Position numbers and translations under genes: made by a program
Notes under the pieces: generated by a model
Seen by the model: only the letters and a program-made list of their open reading frames with translations
Databases searched by the model: none
What the model was told of the DNA's origin: nothing
Part shown: positions 10,369-19,729 of the stretch, in pieces
How positions within the stretch are numbered: position 1 is the first letter of the stretch
Layout of the letters: each line of letters opens with the position of its first letter
Source of the DNA: Deltaproteobacteria bacterium
Lineage (GTDB): Bacteria; Myxococcota_A; UBA9042; PHBI01; JACKFB01
Assembly (NCBI GenBank): GCA_020632695.1
Contig: JACKFB010000019.1
Location: forward strand, 1 to 64,000
Direction of reading: 5' to 3'
DNA: 64,000 nucleotides

Positions 10369-10472
10369 CGCGCCCATGACGCGCGTCCGACGCGCCGATG
10401 ACGCGCCCCGACGCGCCGATGACGCGCCCCGACGCGCCGATGACGCGTTCCGACGCACCGATGACGCGCGTC
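10367..10472. repeat. 21-bp tandem repeat between convergent genes
   Basis: About four and a half copies of a 21-22 bp unit that begins GACGCG and ends CGCCGAT: 10378-10399, 10400-10420, 10421-10441, 10442-10462, with partial units at both ends. Two copies are identical. The tract includes the stop codon of the upstream gene and reaches the end of the convergent gene at 10471. Confidence 0.85.
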
Positions 10473-11295
10473 AGCCGGAGCGGCGCAGAGGGTGCACCGT
10501 CCGCCCGCGCTGCACCGAGGGAGGCCCGACGAGCTGGAAGGCCGCGCCGCCCTCGATCTGGGCCTGCAGCGCCTGCATCCCGTCGGTGTCCTCGGCGTCC
10601 AGGTAGAAGTCGGGCTCGGGGCGCTCGAGCCGCACCGCGGGGTCGCCGGCGGCCGCCCGCAGCTTCTCCTCGGTGACGTCGAAGGCGTAGGTGAGCGTCG
10701 CCGGGATGCTGTGCGCCGGCGTCCAGGTCGTGTGCAGGTCCAGCACGCCGAACTTGGTGTGGATGTAGAGGGCGCGGCTGGTCCACTGGGTCGCGCCGAA
10801 GAGGCGCTCGGTGCGGTAGGCCTTGATCGCCATGGCCTTGGTCATGGTGCCCAGGGCTTGGAGGCGCCGCTCGGGGAAGGTCAGGTTGAGGCTGGCGAGG
10901 TTGTGGCCGAACCAGGCGCCGGGCTCGGCCATGGGGATGGCGATGTACATCGACAGCGGCACCGGCCCGTCGTAGCCGACCGGCAGGTCGAAGATGACCC
11001 GCTCGTGGGTGGTCATCCGGGAGGCCTCGATGGCGAAACCATAGATGAAGCCCGGCAGCTCGGCGCAGTCGTAGAACACCCACAGGTCCATCGGCATCCC
11101 CTCGGGGCCGAAGGTGAGGGCGTCCAGCCGCTGCAGCAGCGCCAGGAAGGTGGCCGACTCCTGTCGGGTCGGGTCCAACTCCCAGCGCAGGTCGAGGCCG
11201 AAGGGGGAGCGGTCCAGGTGCTCGAGGTTGGCGCGGGTACCGACGACGAAGGTGCCGTAGTCCTGGATGATCGCGTCGTTGGCGGTGTGGATCAT
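10471..11295 (-). CDS. Unknown conserved protein, second of a tandem paralogue pair
   Basis: 274 residues. I do not recognise the family and see no signal peptide or membrane segment. It is clearly homologous to the gene just upstream (11292-12173): both carry WVFYDCAxxPGxxxGFA, TxWTPAHxxPATxTxxFxVT and a C-terminal DAxDTxxMxALQxxIExGA block. The ATG at 11295-11293 overlaps the TGA of the upstream gene (ATGA), so translation is probably coupled and the products may form a heteromer. The C-terminal end reaches the repeat tract at 10367-10472. The duplicated, aromatic and Pro-rich beta pattern suggests a ligand-binding or structural role, which is inference. Confidence 0.75.
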   Translation of the reverse strand: MIHTANDAIIQDYGTFVVGTRANLEHLDRSPFGLDLRWELDPTRQESATFLALLQRLDALTFGPEGMPMDLWVFYDCAELPGFIYGFAIEASRMTTHERVIFDLPVGYDGPVPLSMYIAIPMAEPGAWFGHNLASLNLTFPERRLQALGTMTKAMAIKAYRTERLFGATQWTSRALYIHTKFGVLDLHTTWTPAHSIPATLTYAFDVTEEKLRAAAGDPAVRLERPEPDFYLDAEDTDGMQALQAQIEGGAAFQLVGPPSVQRGRTVHPLRRSG

Positions 11296-12173
11296 CCCTG
11301 GAACCGCCGCGTGAAGCCGACGCCCGGCTCGGTGGCGAACTCGCCCGAGGCGGCGCTGACCTGCAGCGGCACCCGGGTGTCGGAGCCGCGGATCTCCGCC
11401 GGCCCGACGACGGCGACGCGGGCGCCCGCCTCGATGTCGTCCTGCAGCGCGCGCATGGCGCGTGTGTCGTCGGCGTCGATGTAGCGGTGGATGCCCTCGG
11501 GGCCGAGCAGGTCGCCGCGCAGCAGGCGCTCGCGCGCCAGGGCGTCGGTGGTGACGCGGAAGGTGCAGGTCGCCGGGTTGTCGTGGGCGGGCGTCCAGGC
11601 GGTCTCCAGCCGCAGCGGGCCGAGCCCGGCGTACAGCCCGAGCTGGGGCGAGCGCCACTGGCAGGTCGCGAGCATCTCGGTGAGGCGGAAGGCCTGGGTG
11701 CCGGCGGCCAGGGTGAGGCGCCACAGCCCCTCGGGGGCGGTGCCGGGGGCGATCTGGTTGACGCTGCACAGGGTGTAGACCAGCGCGGCGGTGCGAGCGA
11801 CGGTGGGGATGCAGATGAAGATCGAGACCGGCACCAGGCCGCGGTAGTCGTCGGGGACGGCCAGGGCGCGGCGCGACCAGCTCTCGAGCTGATGGGCGCG
11901 GCGCGCGAACCCGAACACCGCGCCGGGCATGACCGCGCAGTCGTAGAAGACCCAGGCGGGCATCGAGAGGCCCACGGGGCCGTAGGCGAGCTGGTCGACG
12001 TGCTTGACGAGCTGGATGAAGGTGCTGCCAGCCACGCGCTGCGGGTCGAAGACGTTGGCGTCCGGGATGTCGAGGCCCAGCGGCTGCTCGTCGAGGCCCG
12101 AACGCACGGGAGGGCGCGCGATGAGGTAGGGCTCGCAGGTGTCGAGCACGCGCTGATAGGGGCGCAGCAGCAT
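11292..12173 (-). CDS. Unknown conserved protein, first of a tandem paralogue pair
   Basis: 293 residues, family not recognised. It is a diverged copy of the downstream gene over almost its whole length, with the shared blocks around YDCAVMPGAVFGFA, TAWTPAHDNPAT and YIDADDTRAMRALQ. It has about 20 extra N-terminal residues (LLRPYQRVLDTCEPYLIARP). The ATG at 12173-12171 lies 6 bases after a -10-like element and has no ribosome site, so the message may be leaderless. Cytoplasmic by absence of a signal peptide. Confidence 0.75.
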   Translation of the reverse strand: MLLRPYQRVLDTCEPYLIARPPVRSGLDEQPLGLDIPDANVFDPQRVAGSTFIQLVKHVDQLAYGPVGLSMPAWVFYDCAVMPGAVFGFARRAHQLESWSRRALAVPDDYRGLVPVSIFICIPTVARTAALVYTLCSVNQIAPGTAPEGLWRLTLAAGTQAFRLTEMLATCQWRSPQLGLYAGLGPLRLETAWTPAHDNPATCTFRVTTDALARERLLRGDLLGPEGIHRYIDADDTRAMRALQDDIEAGARVAVVGPAEIRGSDTRVPLQVSAASGEFATEPGVGFTRRFQG

Positions 12174-12179
12174 GCACCG

Positions 12180-12208
12180 ATGCTACGCGCGGGGCCGGCC
12201 CCTGGGAA
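12180..12208 (-). promoter_or_regulatory. Possible promoter for the paralogue pair
   Basis: On the minus strand TTCCCA (12208-12203), 17-base spacer, TAGCAT (12185-12180), 6 bases before the ATG. The -35 is weak; the -10 and spacing fit the pattern seen at other genes in this window. Confidence 0.35.
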
Positions 12209-12244
12209 GCTGCGGCACCCGGTCTCGCCCGGGGCGCGGGGCGG

Positions 12245-13165
<921 letters not shown>

Positions 13166-13232
13166 CGGGAGTCCTCGCAGCGGCAGGGGCCCAGAGCGGT
13201 CGGGCGGGGCGCGTCGGGCCCCTCGAGCCCGT

Positions 13233-14291
13233 TCAGTCTTCGAAGTCGGTGTCGTCGGGCTCCTCGCCCTCATCGGTGGGGAAGAGCGCGAGCTGCCGGC
13301 GCACCGAGGTGGGCTCGTCGTCGCGCAGGATGCGCGTTCCGGCGCGATCCGCCAGCGCGGCGACCAGGCGCTGGGCGCTGGTGATGATGACCGTCGACCC
13401 GCCGTCGTCGAGGAAGTCCAGCGCCGCCTCGATCTTCGGGCCCATGCTGCCGTCGGGGAACTGGTCCGCTTCGAGCTGCTGGCGCACCTCGTCACGGCCC
13501 ACCCGCTCCAGCGCGCGCTGGTCGGTCTGGCCGAAGTTCAGGTAGACGTTGTCCACCGGGGTCAGGATGACCAGCAGGTCCGCGCCCAGGTGGTTGGCCA
13601 TGAGCGCGGCCGTGCGGTCCTTGTCGATGACGCCCTCGAGGCCGCGCATGGCGCCCTTGGCGTCCACGGCCACCGGGACGCCGCCGCCGCCACCGGCGAT
13701 GACGACGTGGTCCAGCGCCAGCAGCGCCTCGACCGCCTCGAGGCCCAGGATGTCCACCGGGCGAGGGCTGGCCACCACCTGGCGCCACCCGCGGCCCGCG
13801 TCCTCCACCAGCCGCAGGTTTCGCGTGCGCGCCAGCTCGCGCGCCCGCCAGGTCGTATGGAAGGGCCCCACCGGCTTGGTGGGCTCGTCGAAGCCGACGT
13901 CGGCGGGGCTGACCAGGACCTCGGTGAGCAGCGCCGAGACCTCGCGCTTCATGCCGGCCGAGCGCAGCGCGTTGCGGATCGCCACGCTCAGCAGGTAGCC
14001 CATGGTGCCCTGGGTCGCGGCCACGCAGACGTCCAGCGGCTGCGGCGGGAGCTTGGTGGAGGCCTCCTCGTTGCGCACCAGCTCGCGCCCGACCTGGGGC
14101 CCGTTGCCGTGGACGACCAGGACCCGCGTGCCCTCGCGGGCCAGCGCGACGACGCTGGCGGCCAGCTTCCGTGCGGCGCGCCGCTCCTGCTGGGCGGTGC
14201 CCGGCTCGCCGCGTGGGAGCAGGGCGTTGCCGCCGATGGCGAGGACGGCCAGTCGGCTGGGGCGTGGGGCGTCGGTGGCGTCGGCGGTCAT
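13233..14291 (-). CDS. arcC: Carbamate kinase
   Basis: 352 residues, amino acid kinase fold. It interconverts carbamoyl phosphate plus ADP with carbamate plus ATP. Motifs: AIGGNALLP near the N-terminus, HGNGPQVG, AGGGGGVPV, IDKDRTAALMA and MGPKIEAALDF. It is longer than usual (about 310) because of an acidic C-terminal tail (FPTDEGEEPDDTDFED). I chose the ATG at 14291-14289; an in-frame ATG seven codons upstream is possible. It is transcribed ahead of argF as a likely two-gene operon. Arginine deiminase (arcA) is not in the window. Confidence 0.9.
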   Translation of the reverse strand: MTADATDAPRPSRLAVLAIGGNALLPRGEPGTAQQERRAARKLAASVVALAREGTRVLVVHGNGPQVGRELVRNEEASTKLPPQPLDVCVAATQGTMGYLLSVAIRNALRSAGMKREVSALLTEVLVSPADVGFDEPTKPVGPFHTTWRARELARTRNLRLVEDAGRGWRQVVASPRPVDILGLEAVEALLALDHVVIAGGGGGVPVAVDAKGAMRGLEGVIDKDRTAALMANHLGADLLVILTPVDNVYLNFGQTDQRALERVGRDEVRQQLEADQFPDGSMGPKIEAALDFLDDGGSTVIITSAQRLVAALADRAGTRILRDDEPTSVRRQLALFPTDEGEEPDDTDFED

Positions 14292-14382
14292 GGTCGCGCA
14301 CGGATAGCACATCACCCCAGGCCCTTCCATCGCAGCGCGCGGCGGCCGCGTCCCAGCCAGCCCGGCGGCGCCGAAGTGCCCG

Positions 14383-14411
14383 TTGTCCCGTGCCTTCCCT
14401 CCTGTTACGGT
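14383..14411 (+). promoter_or_regulatory. Probable promoter
   Basis: TTGTCC (14383-14388), 17-base spacer, TACGGT (14406-14411), followed by a ribosome site (GAGGAGGGG) and the ATG at 14454. Confidence 0.5.
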
Positions 14412-14453
14412 GTCGCGCGGGCGCAGGTACCGCTGCCGCCCGAGGAGGGGAGC

Positions 14454-15119
14454 ATGAGGGGATTCTTCGTCGGGCTCGGGTTCTCGCTGGCCTTCATCGT
14501 CGGCGCGCTCTGGGCGCGGGACGTGGAGCCGCCCGCTCACGCGGCCTCGCCGCCGGGCGCGGTCGAGTCGATGTGCGTGAGCGCCGACATGGCCAAGGTG
14601 AAGCTCACCGCCGCCAGCAACGACCTCACCCGCAAGGGGGGCTGGAACCAGGCGCTGGAGCGCTACGCCGACGGCGGCTGGGAGCCGGTGCAGTTCATCC
14701 ACGACCGCGACACCATCGCCGCGGTCTGCTTCAAGCGGATCAACCGGGGGGAGCGCTACCGCGAGCCGCAGCCGGTGGTCGAGGTACAGCCTCCGCCGCG
14801 AGCCGCCGAGCCGCCGCCCAAGGTCGAGCGCGGCGGTCGCGCCAGCACCCCGCCGCCGGCCGCCCGCGCCCCGGAGCCCGAGCCGGCCCGCGTCGCCGAG
14901 CCGGCGCCATCGCCCGAGCCGCCGCCGGCCATCCCCGCCGACACCTGTGAGGCCGACTGTCGGCACTTCGGCGAGCTCGCCGGCGCCACCGACATGATCC
15001 GCAAGGTCGTCGCCGACAAGTGCCTGGTGCGCTGCTCCGCCGGCGACGAGCGCTACCAGGCCTGCGTCCGGGTGGCTCGCGGCTCGGGCGACGTGCAGCG
15101 CTGCAACGCGATGGAGTGA
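14454..15119 (+). CDS. Secreted or membrane-anchored Pro-rich protein, unknown function
   Basis: 221 residues. It starts with an N-terminal hydrophobic segment (FFVGLGFSLAFIVGALWA) that acts as a signal peptide or anchor. A small domain (about residues 38-105, with CVSADMAKVKLTAAS and FIHDRDTIAAVCFKRI) is followed by a Pro/Ala/Glu-rich linker (about 105-162) and a C-terminal Cys-rich module with the pattern CxxxC...C...C...C (CEADCRHFGEL, DKCLVRCSAG, YQACVRVA). No family recognised. It has its own promoter and is followed after two bases by a lipoprotein gene, so the two are probably one operon acting in the envelope. Confidence 0.75.
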   Translation: MRGFFVGLGFSLAFIVGALWARDVEPPAHAASPPGAVESMCVSADMAKVKLTAASNDLTRKGGWNQALERYADGGWEPVQFIHDRDTIAAVCFKRINRGERYREPQPVVEVQPPPRAAEPPPKVERGGRASTPPPAARAPEPEPARVAEPAPSPEPPPAIPADTCEADCRHFGELAGATDMIRKVVADKCLVRCSAGDERYQACVRVARGSGDVQRCNAME

Positions 15120-15121
15120 GG

Positions 15122-15973
15122 GTGCGCTTGCGCGGGACGGCCGCCGGCGGTCTCATCCTGGTGGTGGCCGCCTCGCTGGCCGGGTGTCAGGAGCTGGCGG
15201 ACGTGTGGAACGGGGCCTCCGCCCAGGGCGAGGAGGACCGGCTGGCGCGGGAGCGCTTCATCAAGGAGCGCGAGGCCCAGCGCACGCACGACCTGGAGCG
15301 TGTCGCCCAGAAGGCCGCTCGACAGCAGGGCACCCCCGAGGCCTCCGTGGAGCTGGTGCCGGGCTCGCCCGCGCAGAAGCTGCGGGACCTGCTCGATCGC
15401 CGGCTCGCCTGCGCCAGCGATGAGTGCCGCAAGGCCATCCTCGACCAGATCCGCGGCGACGCGGCCATCCTGCTGCCCGGCATCCGCGAGCTGGTGTCGC
15501 GCCAGCCGGAGCCGGTCGTCGTGGAGGCGATCCGGTTGGCCGGGCTCTTCCGGCACGTCGGGTCGATCGAGGCCCTGGGGCGGGCCGCCATGGTGGGCGG
15601 CGTGCGGGTGCGCTCCGAGGCGGTGTGGGCCCTGGGCGAGATCCGCGACCCGCGCGGCCTGGTGCCGCTCGACCACCTGTCGCGCGTCGACGCGTCCATC
15701 GATCTGGTCGTGGCCCTGTGTCGCGCGGTCGGCACCATCGGCGTGCCCGCGGGCGCCCCGATCCTGGAGCGCCTGGTCGACGCGGGAGACGCCCGGGGCC
15801 GCGTCGAGTGCATCCGCGCTGCCGGCGACATCGGAACCAGCGACGTGCTGCCGGCGCTGAGGCGGGCGGCGGCCAACGGCGACGCCGAGACGCTCGAGGA
15901 GACCCGTCGCGCCCTGGCGGCCATCCCGGGTGCCGAGGCCAAGAAGCTGCGGCGGAGGCTCCGGGCACGCTGA
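15122..15973 (+). CDS. HEAT-repeat lipoprotein
   Basis: 283 residues. The GTG at 15122 lies two bases after the previous stop. The protein then starts with a lipoprotein signal peptide ending LAGC. A charged helical stretch (about residues 35-75) is followed by HEAT/PBS-lyase-type repeats (about 95-270), visible as recurring units such as VVVEAIRLAGLFRHVGSIEALGR, VRSEAVWALGEIRDPR and ECIRAAGDIGTSDVLPALR (each part of a longer unit). Such repeats bind other proteins. Two Cys in LACASDECRK may form a disulphide. Partner unknown; the coupled upstream gene is the first candidate. Confidence 0.8.
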   Translation: MRLRGTAAGGLILVVAASLAGCQELADVWNGASAQGEEDRLARERFIKEREAQRTHDLERVAQKAARQQGTPEASVELVPGSPAQKLRDLLDRRLACASDECRKAILDQIRGDAAILLPGIRELVSRQPEPVVVEAIRLAGLFRHVGSIEALGRAAMVGGVRVRSEAVWALGEIRDPRGLVPLDHLSRVDASIDLVVALCRAVGTIGVPAGAPILERLVDAGDARGRVECIRAAGDIGTSDVLPALRRAAANGDAETLEETRRALAAIPGAEAKKLRRRLRAR

Positions 15974-16143
15974 GCGCCGCGGGTCGGCTGATCGTCGCGC
16001 GCGCAGTCGGGGCGCCCTCCGGCGCCGCTGGCTGCGTCTGCAGACCCCACCGAACGGGCGCTCGCTCTTTTCTCGGTACCGGCCGTTGACTCGACCCGGA
16101 GGCCCTGCCACGGTGCCTGCATCCTGCGGGTTCGGAGGTCATC

Positions 16144-17766
16144 ATGCTGCACCGGAGTCTGCTCGGGATGGCCCTGCTGTGCGCGGGCGCCACTTCGGCG
16201 TCGGCGGTCGTCGTCGCCGCACCGGAGGCGGTGCCCCGGGGTCATCGCGACCTGGTGGCCGAGCGGCCGGTCCACGGCCTCGCCACCATGCAGCGTCGCC
16301 GCGCCGCCCAGGCGCTGCGGGTCCAGCCCCTCGCCGTGACCACGCCGGGTCCGGCGGTGCAGCGCGAGGTGTACGGGTATCTGCCCTACTGGGAGATGGA
16401 CTACGACTTCCCGCACTGGGAGCTGCTGACCACCGTCGCGTGGTTCAGCGTCCAGCTCGACGCCAAGGGCGACGCGGTGGACTGGAACGGGTGGGGCGGC
16501 GACGCGACCGAGCTGCTCACCGCCGAGGCCCACGCTCACGGCGTGCGTCTGGTGGTGACGGTGACCAACTTCAGCTCCAGCGACATCTCGGCGCTGGTCA
16601 ACGACCCTGCCCGTCGCGCCCACGCCATCGAGACCTGCCTGATGTTGATGGCGGTCCACGGCGCCGACGGCGTCAACGTCGACTTCGAGTTCGTGCCCTC
16701 GTCGGGGCGCTCGGGCTTCGTGACCTTCATGCGTGAGCTGAAGCAGGCGGTGGCGGCTGCGCAGCCCGGCGGCACCGCGGGCCACGTGACGCTGGCCGGC
16801 CCCGCCATCGACTGGAGCGGGGCCTACGACTACGACCAGCTCCTCGTCCACACCGACGGCATCATGGTCATGGCCTACGGCTACCACTGGCAGGGCGGAG
16901 ACCCGGGGCCGATCTCTCCGCTCTTCGGCGGTGGCAAGTGGGGCAAGCACTCTGTGGCTTGGACCATCGACGACTACCTGAAATACGGCGGGGTCGAGAA
17001 CGCCCACAAGATCATCATCGGGCTTCCCTGGTACGGCCGGAGCTGGCCGGTGGGCAGCACGGCGATCCCCGGAAAGGCCACCGCCGACGGGGCCTCGATC
17101 GTGTTCGAGAAGTCGGTGGTGGAGGCTGCCGACAACGGCGCCGGCTGGGACGACGACTCGCAGACGCCCTACTATCACAAGGGTGCGGGCTCGGGGCTGC
17201 GCCAGGTCTGGTACGACGACCAGGCCAGCTTCGGTGCCAAGCTGGCGTACGTGGGCGAGCAGAAGCTGGCGGGGATCGGTATCTGGGCGCTGGGCTACGA
17301 GGGGCCGCGCGAGGACTACTGGCTGGAGCTGCGCGACCAGTGGACCGACCTGACCGGCGAGCCCGATCCGACCACCGAGCCCGACCCGACGACGGAGCCC
17401 GACCCGACGACGGAGCCGGACCCGACCACCGAGCCGGACCCGACCACCGAGCCGGACCCGACGACGGAGCCCGACCCGACGACGGAGCCGGACCCGACCA
17501 CCGAGCCGGACCCGACCACGGAGCCGGACCCGACGACGGAGCCGGACCCGACGACGGAGCCGGACCCGACCCACCAGCCCGGCGAGCTCGTGCCGAGCGC
17601 CCCCATCGTCGCCGCGCCGAAGACGGCGGCCAGCGCGCACTCCTTCGTCCAGGACGAGGGCTGCCAGGGGGGCTCCGGCGCCCCGCTCTCGCAGGCGCCG
17701 TTGGCCATCGCCCTCGTGGCCTTGGCGCTCACGGCGTGGCGGCGGCGCGGCGACCTTTCCCCCTGA
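16144..17766 (+). CDS. GH18-type glycoside hydrolase with PDPTTE repeats and MYXO-CTERM-like tail
   Basis: 540 residues, exported. A signal peptide (about 1-24) precedes a GH18 barrel (about 75-398) that begins VYGYLPYWEMDYDF. The catalytic motif is DGVNVDFE at 175-182, with E182 as the proton donor; the Asn at 178 instead of Asp is usual in spore-type peptidoglycan hydrolases (YaaH/SleL) rather than true chitinases. Other GH18 marks are MAYGYHW and the terminal IGIWALGYEG. Residues 406-477 are twelve copies of a six-residue EPDPTT unit forming a rigid, acidic linker. The end (GCQGG..., a hydrophobic helix, then RRR) looks like a MYXO-CTERM surface-sorting tail. Likely substrate: an N-acetylglucosamine polymer. 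Confidence 0.88.
   Translation: MLHRSLLGMALLCAGATSASAVVVAAPEAVPRGHRDLVAERPVHGLATMQRRRAAQALRVQPLAVTTPGPAVQREVYGYLPYWEMDYDFPHWELLTTVAWFSVQLDAKGDAVDWNGWGGDATELLTAEAHAHGVRLVVTVTNFSSSDISALVNDPARRAHAIETCLMLMAVHGADGVNVDFEFVPSSGRSGFVTFMRELKQAVAAAQPGGTAGHVTLAGPAIDWSGAYDYDQLLVHTDGIMVMAYGYHWQGGDPGPISPLFGGGKWGKHSVAWTIDDYLKYGGVENAHKIIIGLPWYGRSWPVGSTAIPGKATADGASIVFEKSVVEAADNGAGWDDDSQTPYYHKGAGSGLRQVWYDDQASFGAKLAYVGEQKLAGIGIWALGYEGPREDYWLELRDQWTDLTGEPDPTTEPDPTTEPDPTTEPDPTTEPDPTTEPDPTTEPDPTTEPDPTTEPDPTTEPDPTTEPDPTTEPDPTHQPGELVPSAPIVAAPKTAASAHSFVQDEGCQGGSGAPLSQAPLAIALVALALTAWRRRGDLSP
17359..17574 (+). repeat. 18-bp coding tandem repeat (EPDPTT x12)
   Basis: Twelve in-frame 18-base units encode EPDPTT, the last one EPDPTH. 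Third codon positions vary between units (ACC/ACG, CCC/CCG, GAT/GAC), so the array has been kept at protein level for some time. Copy number could change by slippage. Confidence 0.95.
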
Positions 17767-17901
17767 GGTCGAGGCTGGGGCGAGCGACGACGTCGGCCGC
17801 CCCCCGCGCCTTCGCTGCGCGCTGAGCCGAGGAGCGTGTAGCCGATGGATGATTCGTCGGCTCGGGCGCTCTCGGGCGCCTCGGCGTGCCAGAGCCGTTG
17901 C

Positions 17902-17921
17902 GGCAAACCCCTTGGTTTGCC
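17902..17921. terminator. Hairpin between convergent genes
   Basis: GGCAAACC (17902-17909) and GGTTTGCC (17914-17921) form a perfect 8-bp stem with a 4-base loop in the 249-base spacer between the GH18 gene and the convergent PEGA-like gene. No T-run. I see nothing else in this spacer. Confidence 0.45.
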
Positions 17922-18015
17922 TCGGGTCCTGCAAACGGCTTCGCTTCGCCGGGCCTCGCCGAATCGCCTCGAGAGCACCTCGGATCCACCTGGATCCCTT
18001 GCCCGCCACACGCTC

Positions 18016-19053
18016 CTAGCGTCGCCACATCGGGCGCGGCTGGGCATCGCTCACAGCCAGCGGCGAGACCGGGCCGATCGCGACCAGCGCCTCCGCTCGC
18101 GGCCGGACGTCCACCCCGCGGCGCACCACGATGCCGCGGCCACGAGCCACGATCTCGTGGTGGCCGACCGCGACGTCGCGCAGCAGACGCGACTCCCCGG
18201 GAGCGAGCGCCGGGTGGCGTCGGCCGTCGACACGCAGCTCGAGGCGGCGCGGCGTCGTGTTGAGCACGCGCAGGCTGCCGGCGAGCGCGACCATGGGCTC
18301 CCAGCGCTCGCGGGCGCCGGGGCGCAGCACCACGACCTCGTCCGCGAGCACCCGCCCGCGCGCCTCGAGGCTGAGGCGGTAGCGCCCGGCGGCCTTGTCG
18401 CGCAGGGTCATGGCGCGTCCGGGCCGGAGCTTGCCGACGCGCACCCCGTCGAGGAACACGGAGACCCGGCGAGGGAAGGGGTTGAGCACCTCCAGGCTGG
18501 CCGCGCGCGCGGCCAGCTCCACGCGGGTATCGTCGCCGGCCGCCACCTCGAAGCGCTGCTCGCGAACGGGGGCGTGGCCGTGCCGGTGGGCTGCCGGGCC
18601 TGCCCGGCGGGCGGCCGCCGAATGGAGGCCAGGACGCAGCGGGCCCGAGGGCAGACTCTGCCCCGGCCCGACGACCCCGAGAGGCCTCCCGTCGACGATC
18701 AGCCGCAGGGGCGCGGGGCCGTTGTTGGTGAATCGCGCCGACCCGACCAGGGCGGCTGCTCGGAGGAAGGCGCGGCCGCCGGCCGGGACCCGGACACGCT
18801 CCACCTGCGGCGCCGCTCCGGCCGAGTCGATGACGACGCGCCGAAGGCCGTTGGGAACGCGCGGGAAGACGCCGCGATCGCCGGCCGCCACGAAGCGCGG
18901 GGCCGCGCCGTCGATGCGGACGCTGACCGGGACGAGGCGAGCGTTCTCGACGACGAGCGTGCCATCGAGGCGGGGGTGGGCCGAGGCGGTCGCTGGCATC
19001 AACGCGACCAGCGCCAGCGCGGCGGTGATGATGCGGGTGAGGGCGCTCTGCAT
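18016..19053 (-). CDS. Secreted protein with PEGA-like repeats
   Basis: 345 residues. The ATG at 19053-19051 is preceded by AAGGAG and followed by a signal peptide ending ATASA. The mature protein is built from four to five beta-rich repeats, each with the form short strand, xVxVDGxxxG, L-x-PG, then a GxYRLxLEARG-like strand. Clear examples start at LVVENARLVPVSVRIDG, LEVLNPFPRRVSVFLDG and LRVLNTTPRRLELRVDG. This is the PEGA fold pattern, common in surface proteins of Myxococcota. Binding partner unknown. A His-rich patch (AHRHGHAP) sits in the middle. Confidence 0.75.
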   Translation of the reverse strand: MQSALTRIITAALALVALMPATASAHPRLDGTLVVENARLVPVSVRIDGAAPRFVAAGDRGVFPRVPNGLRRVVIDSAGAAPQVERVRVPAGGRAFLRAAALVGSARFTNNGPAPLRLIVDGRPLGVVGPGQSLPSGPLRPGLHSAAARRAGPAAHRHGHAPVREQRFEVAAGDDTRVELAARAASLEVLNPFPRRVSVFLDGVRVGKLRPGRAMTLRDKAAGRYRLSLEARGRVLADEVVVLRPGARERWEPMVALAGSLRVLNTTPRRLELRVDGRRHPALAPGESRLLRDVAVGHHEIVARGRGIVVRRGVDVRPRAEALVAIGPVSPLAVSDAQPRPMWRR

Positions 19054-19154
19054 GTCCTGTCTCCTTGTCTGCGGCATTCGCCAGGGTCAGGACCTGGACG
19101 CCCTCGGGCTCCGGAAATTCGCTTTCGAATCGGATGGTTGCATGGTCAGGACGC

Positions 19155-19190
19155 AAAAAGGCCGAGCGAGGACTCACCCTCGCCCGGCCT
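19155..19190 (-). terminator. Intrinsic terminator of the gene at 19217-19729
   Basis: On the minus strand a 13-base stem (plus-strand arms 19159-19171 and 19178-19190, one G-U pair in the RNA, 6-base loop) is followed by five T residues (19159-19155). It lies 26 bases after the stop codon. This is the only textbook Rho-independent terminator I found in the window. Confidence 0.85.
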
Positions 19191-19216
19191 GGGACGGCGC
19201 ACCCGCTGTCAGGGGC

Positions 19217-19729
19217 TCAGCTCTGCTCGAGCGTCCCCTTCGAAGGCGCGGGGAGCTTCGGCGCCGGCAGGGGCAGGTCCGGCGCGCCATAGCCATGGGC
19301 CTCGTAGGCCGCGCCCCAGATCGCGATGCGGCTGCCCTTGCCGTCCGCCGCCACCTCGACCACGTAGTGCTTGTCCCCGCGCGCCAGGGTGAAGGTCCAG
19401 GTCTTCGACTGGGTCAGCTTGGCGTAGCCGATGACGCGCGCCTGACCGCCGATGTCGCTCGAGGTGCGGAAGGCCGTCTGCAGCCGCTCGATGACCTTCT
19501 TGGCTGGCGTGGGGCTCATCAGCGTCAGGTCGCGCCGCCCCTTCTTGGTGATCGTGACGCGCTCGGAGCGGATATCGAACTTCGCCCGCTCGAGGGCGGC
19601 GCGCAGGGTGGCTTGGGTGCTCGGGATGGGGGCCGGCGCGGGGACGTGGGGGCGCGCGGAGGCCACGCCCGCGGTCAGCGCGGCGGCGGACAAGGCGAGC
19701 GAGATCGCCAGGGTGCGTCGATGCGTCAT
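19217..19729 (-). CDS. Small secreted protein of unknown function
   Basis: 170 residues with a signal peptide (MTHRRTLAISLALSAAALTAGVASA is cleaved near ASA-RP). The mature domain (about residues 35-145) alternates beta strands and one helix (SDIGGQARVIGYAKLTQSKTWTF, DKHYVVEVAADGKGSRIAIWG are within it), followed by a Pro-rich tail (PDLPLPAPKLPAPSKG). No family recognised. A GGAG ribosome site precedes the ATG. It is a single gene closed by the terminator at 19155-19190. Confidence 0.75.
   Translation of the reverse strand: MTHRRTLAISLALSAAALTAGVASARPHVPAPAPIPSTQATLRAALERAKFDIRSERVTITKKGRRDLTLMSPTPAKKVIERLQTAFRTSSDIGGQARVIGYAKLTQSKTWTFTLARGDKHYVVEVAADGKGSRIAIWGAAYEAHGYGAPDLPLPAPKLPAPSKGTLEQS

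Noticed and set aside
10471..12177. Single 568-residue protein covering both paralogues
   Set aside because: Its first 290 residues are in a different frame from the upstream paralogue; two separate genes with an ATGA overlap explain the region.
13233..14966. 577-residue carbamate kinase
   Set aside because: The extra 220 residues are antisense to the gene at 14454 and lie before the conserved kinase N-terminus.
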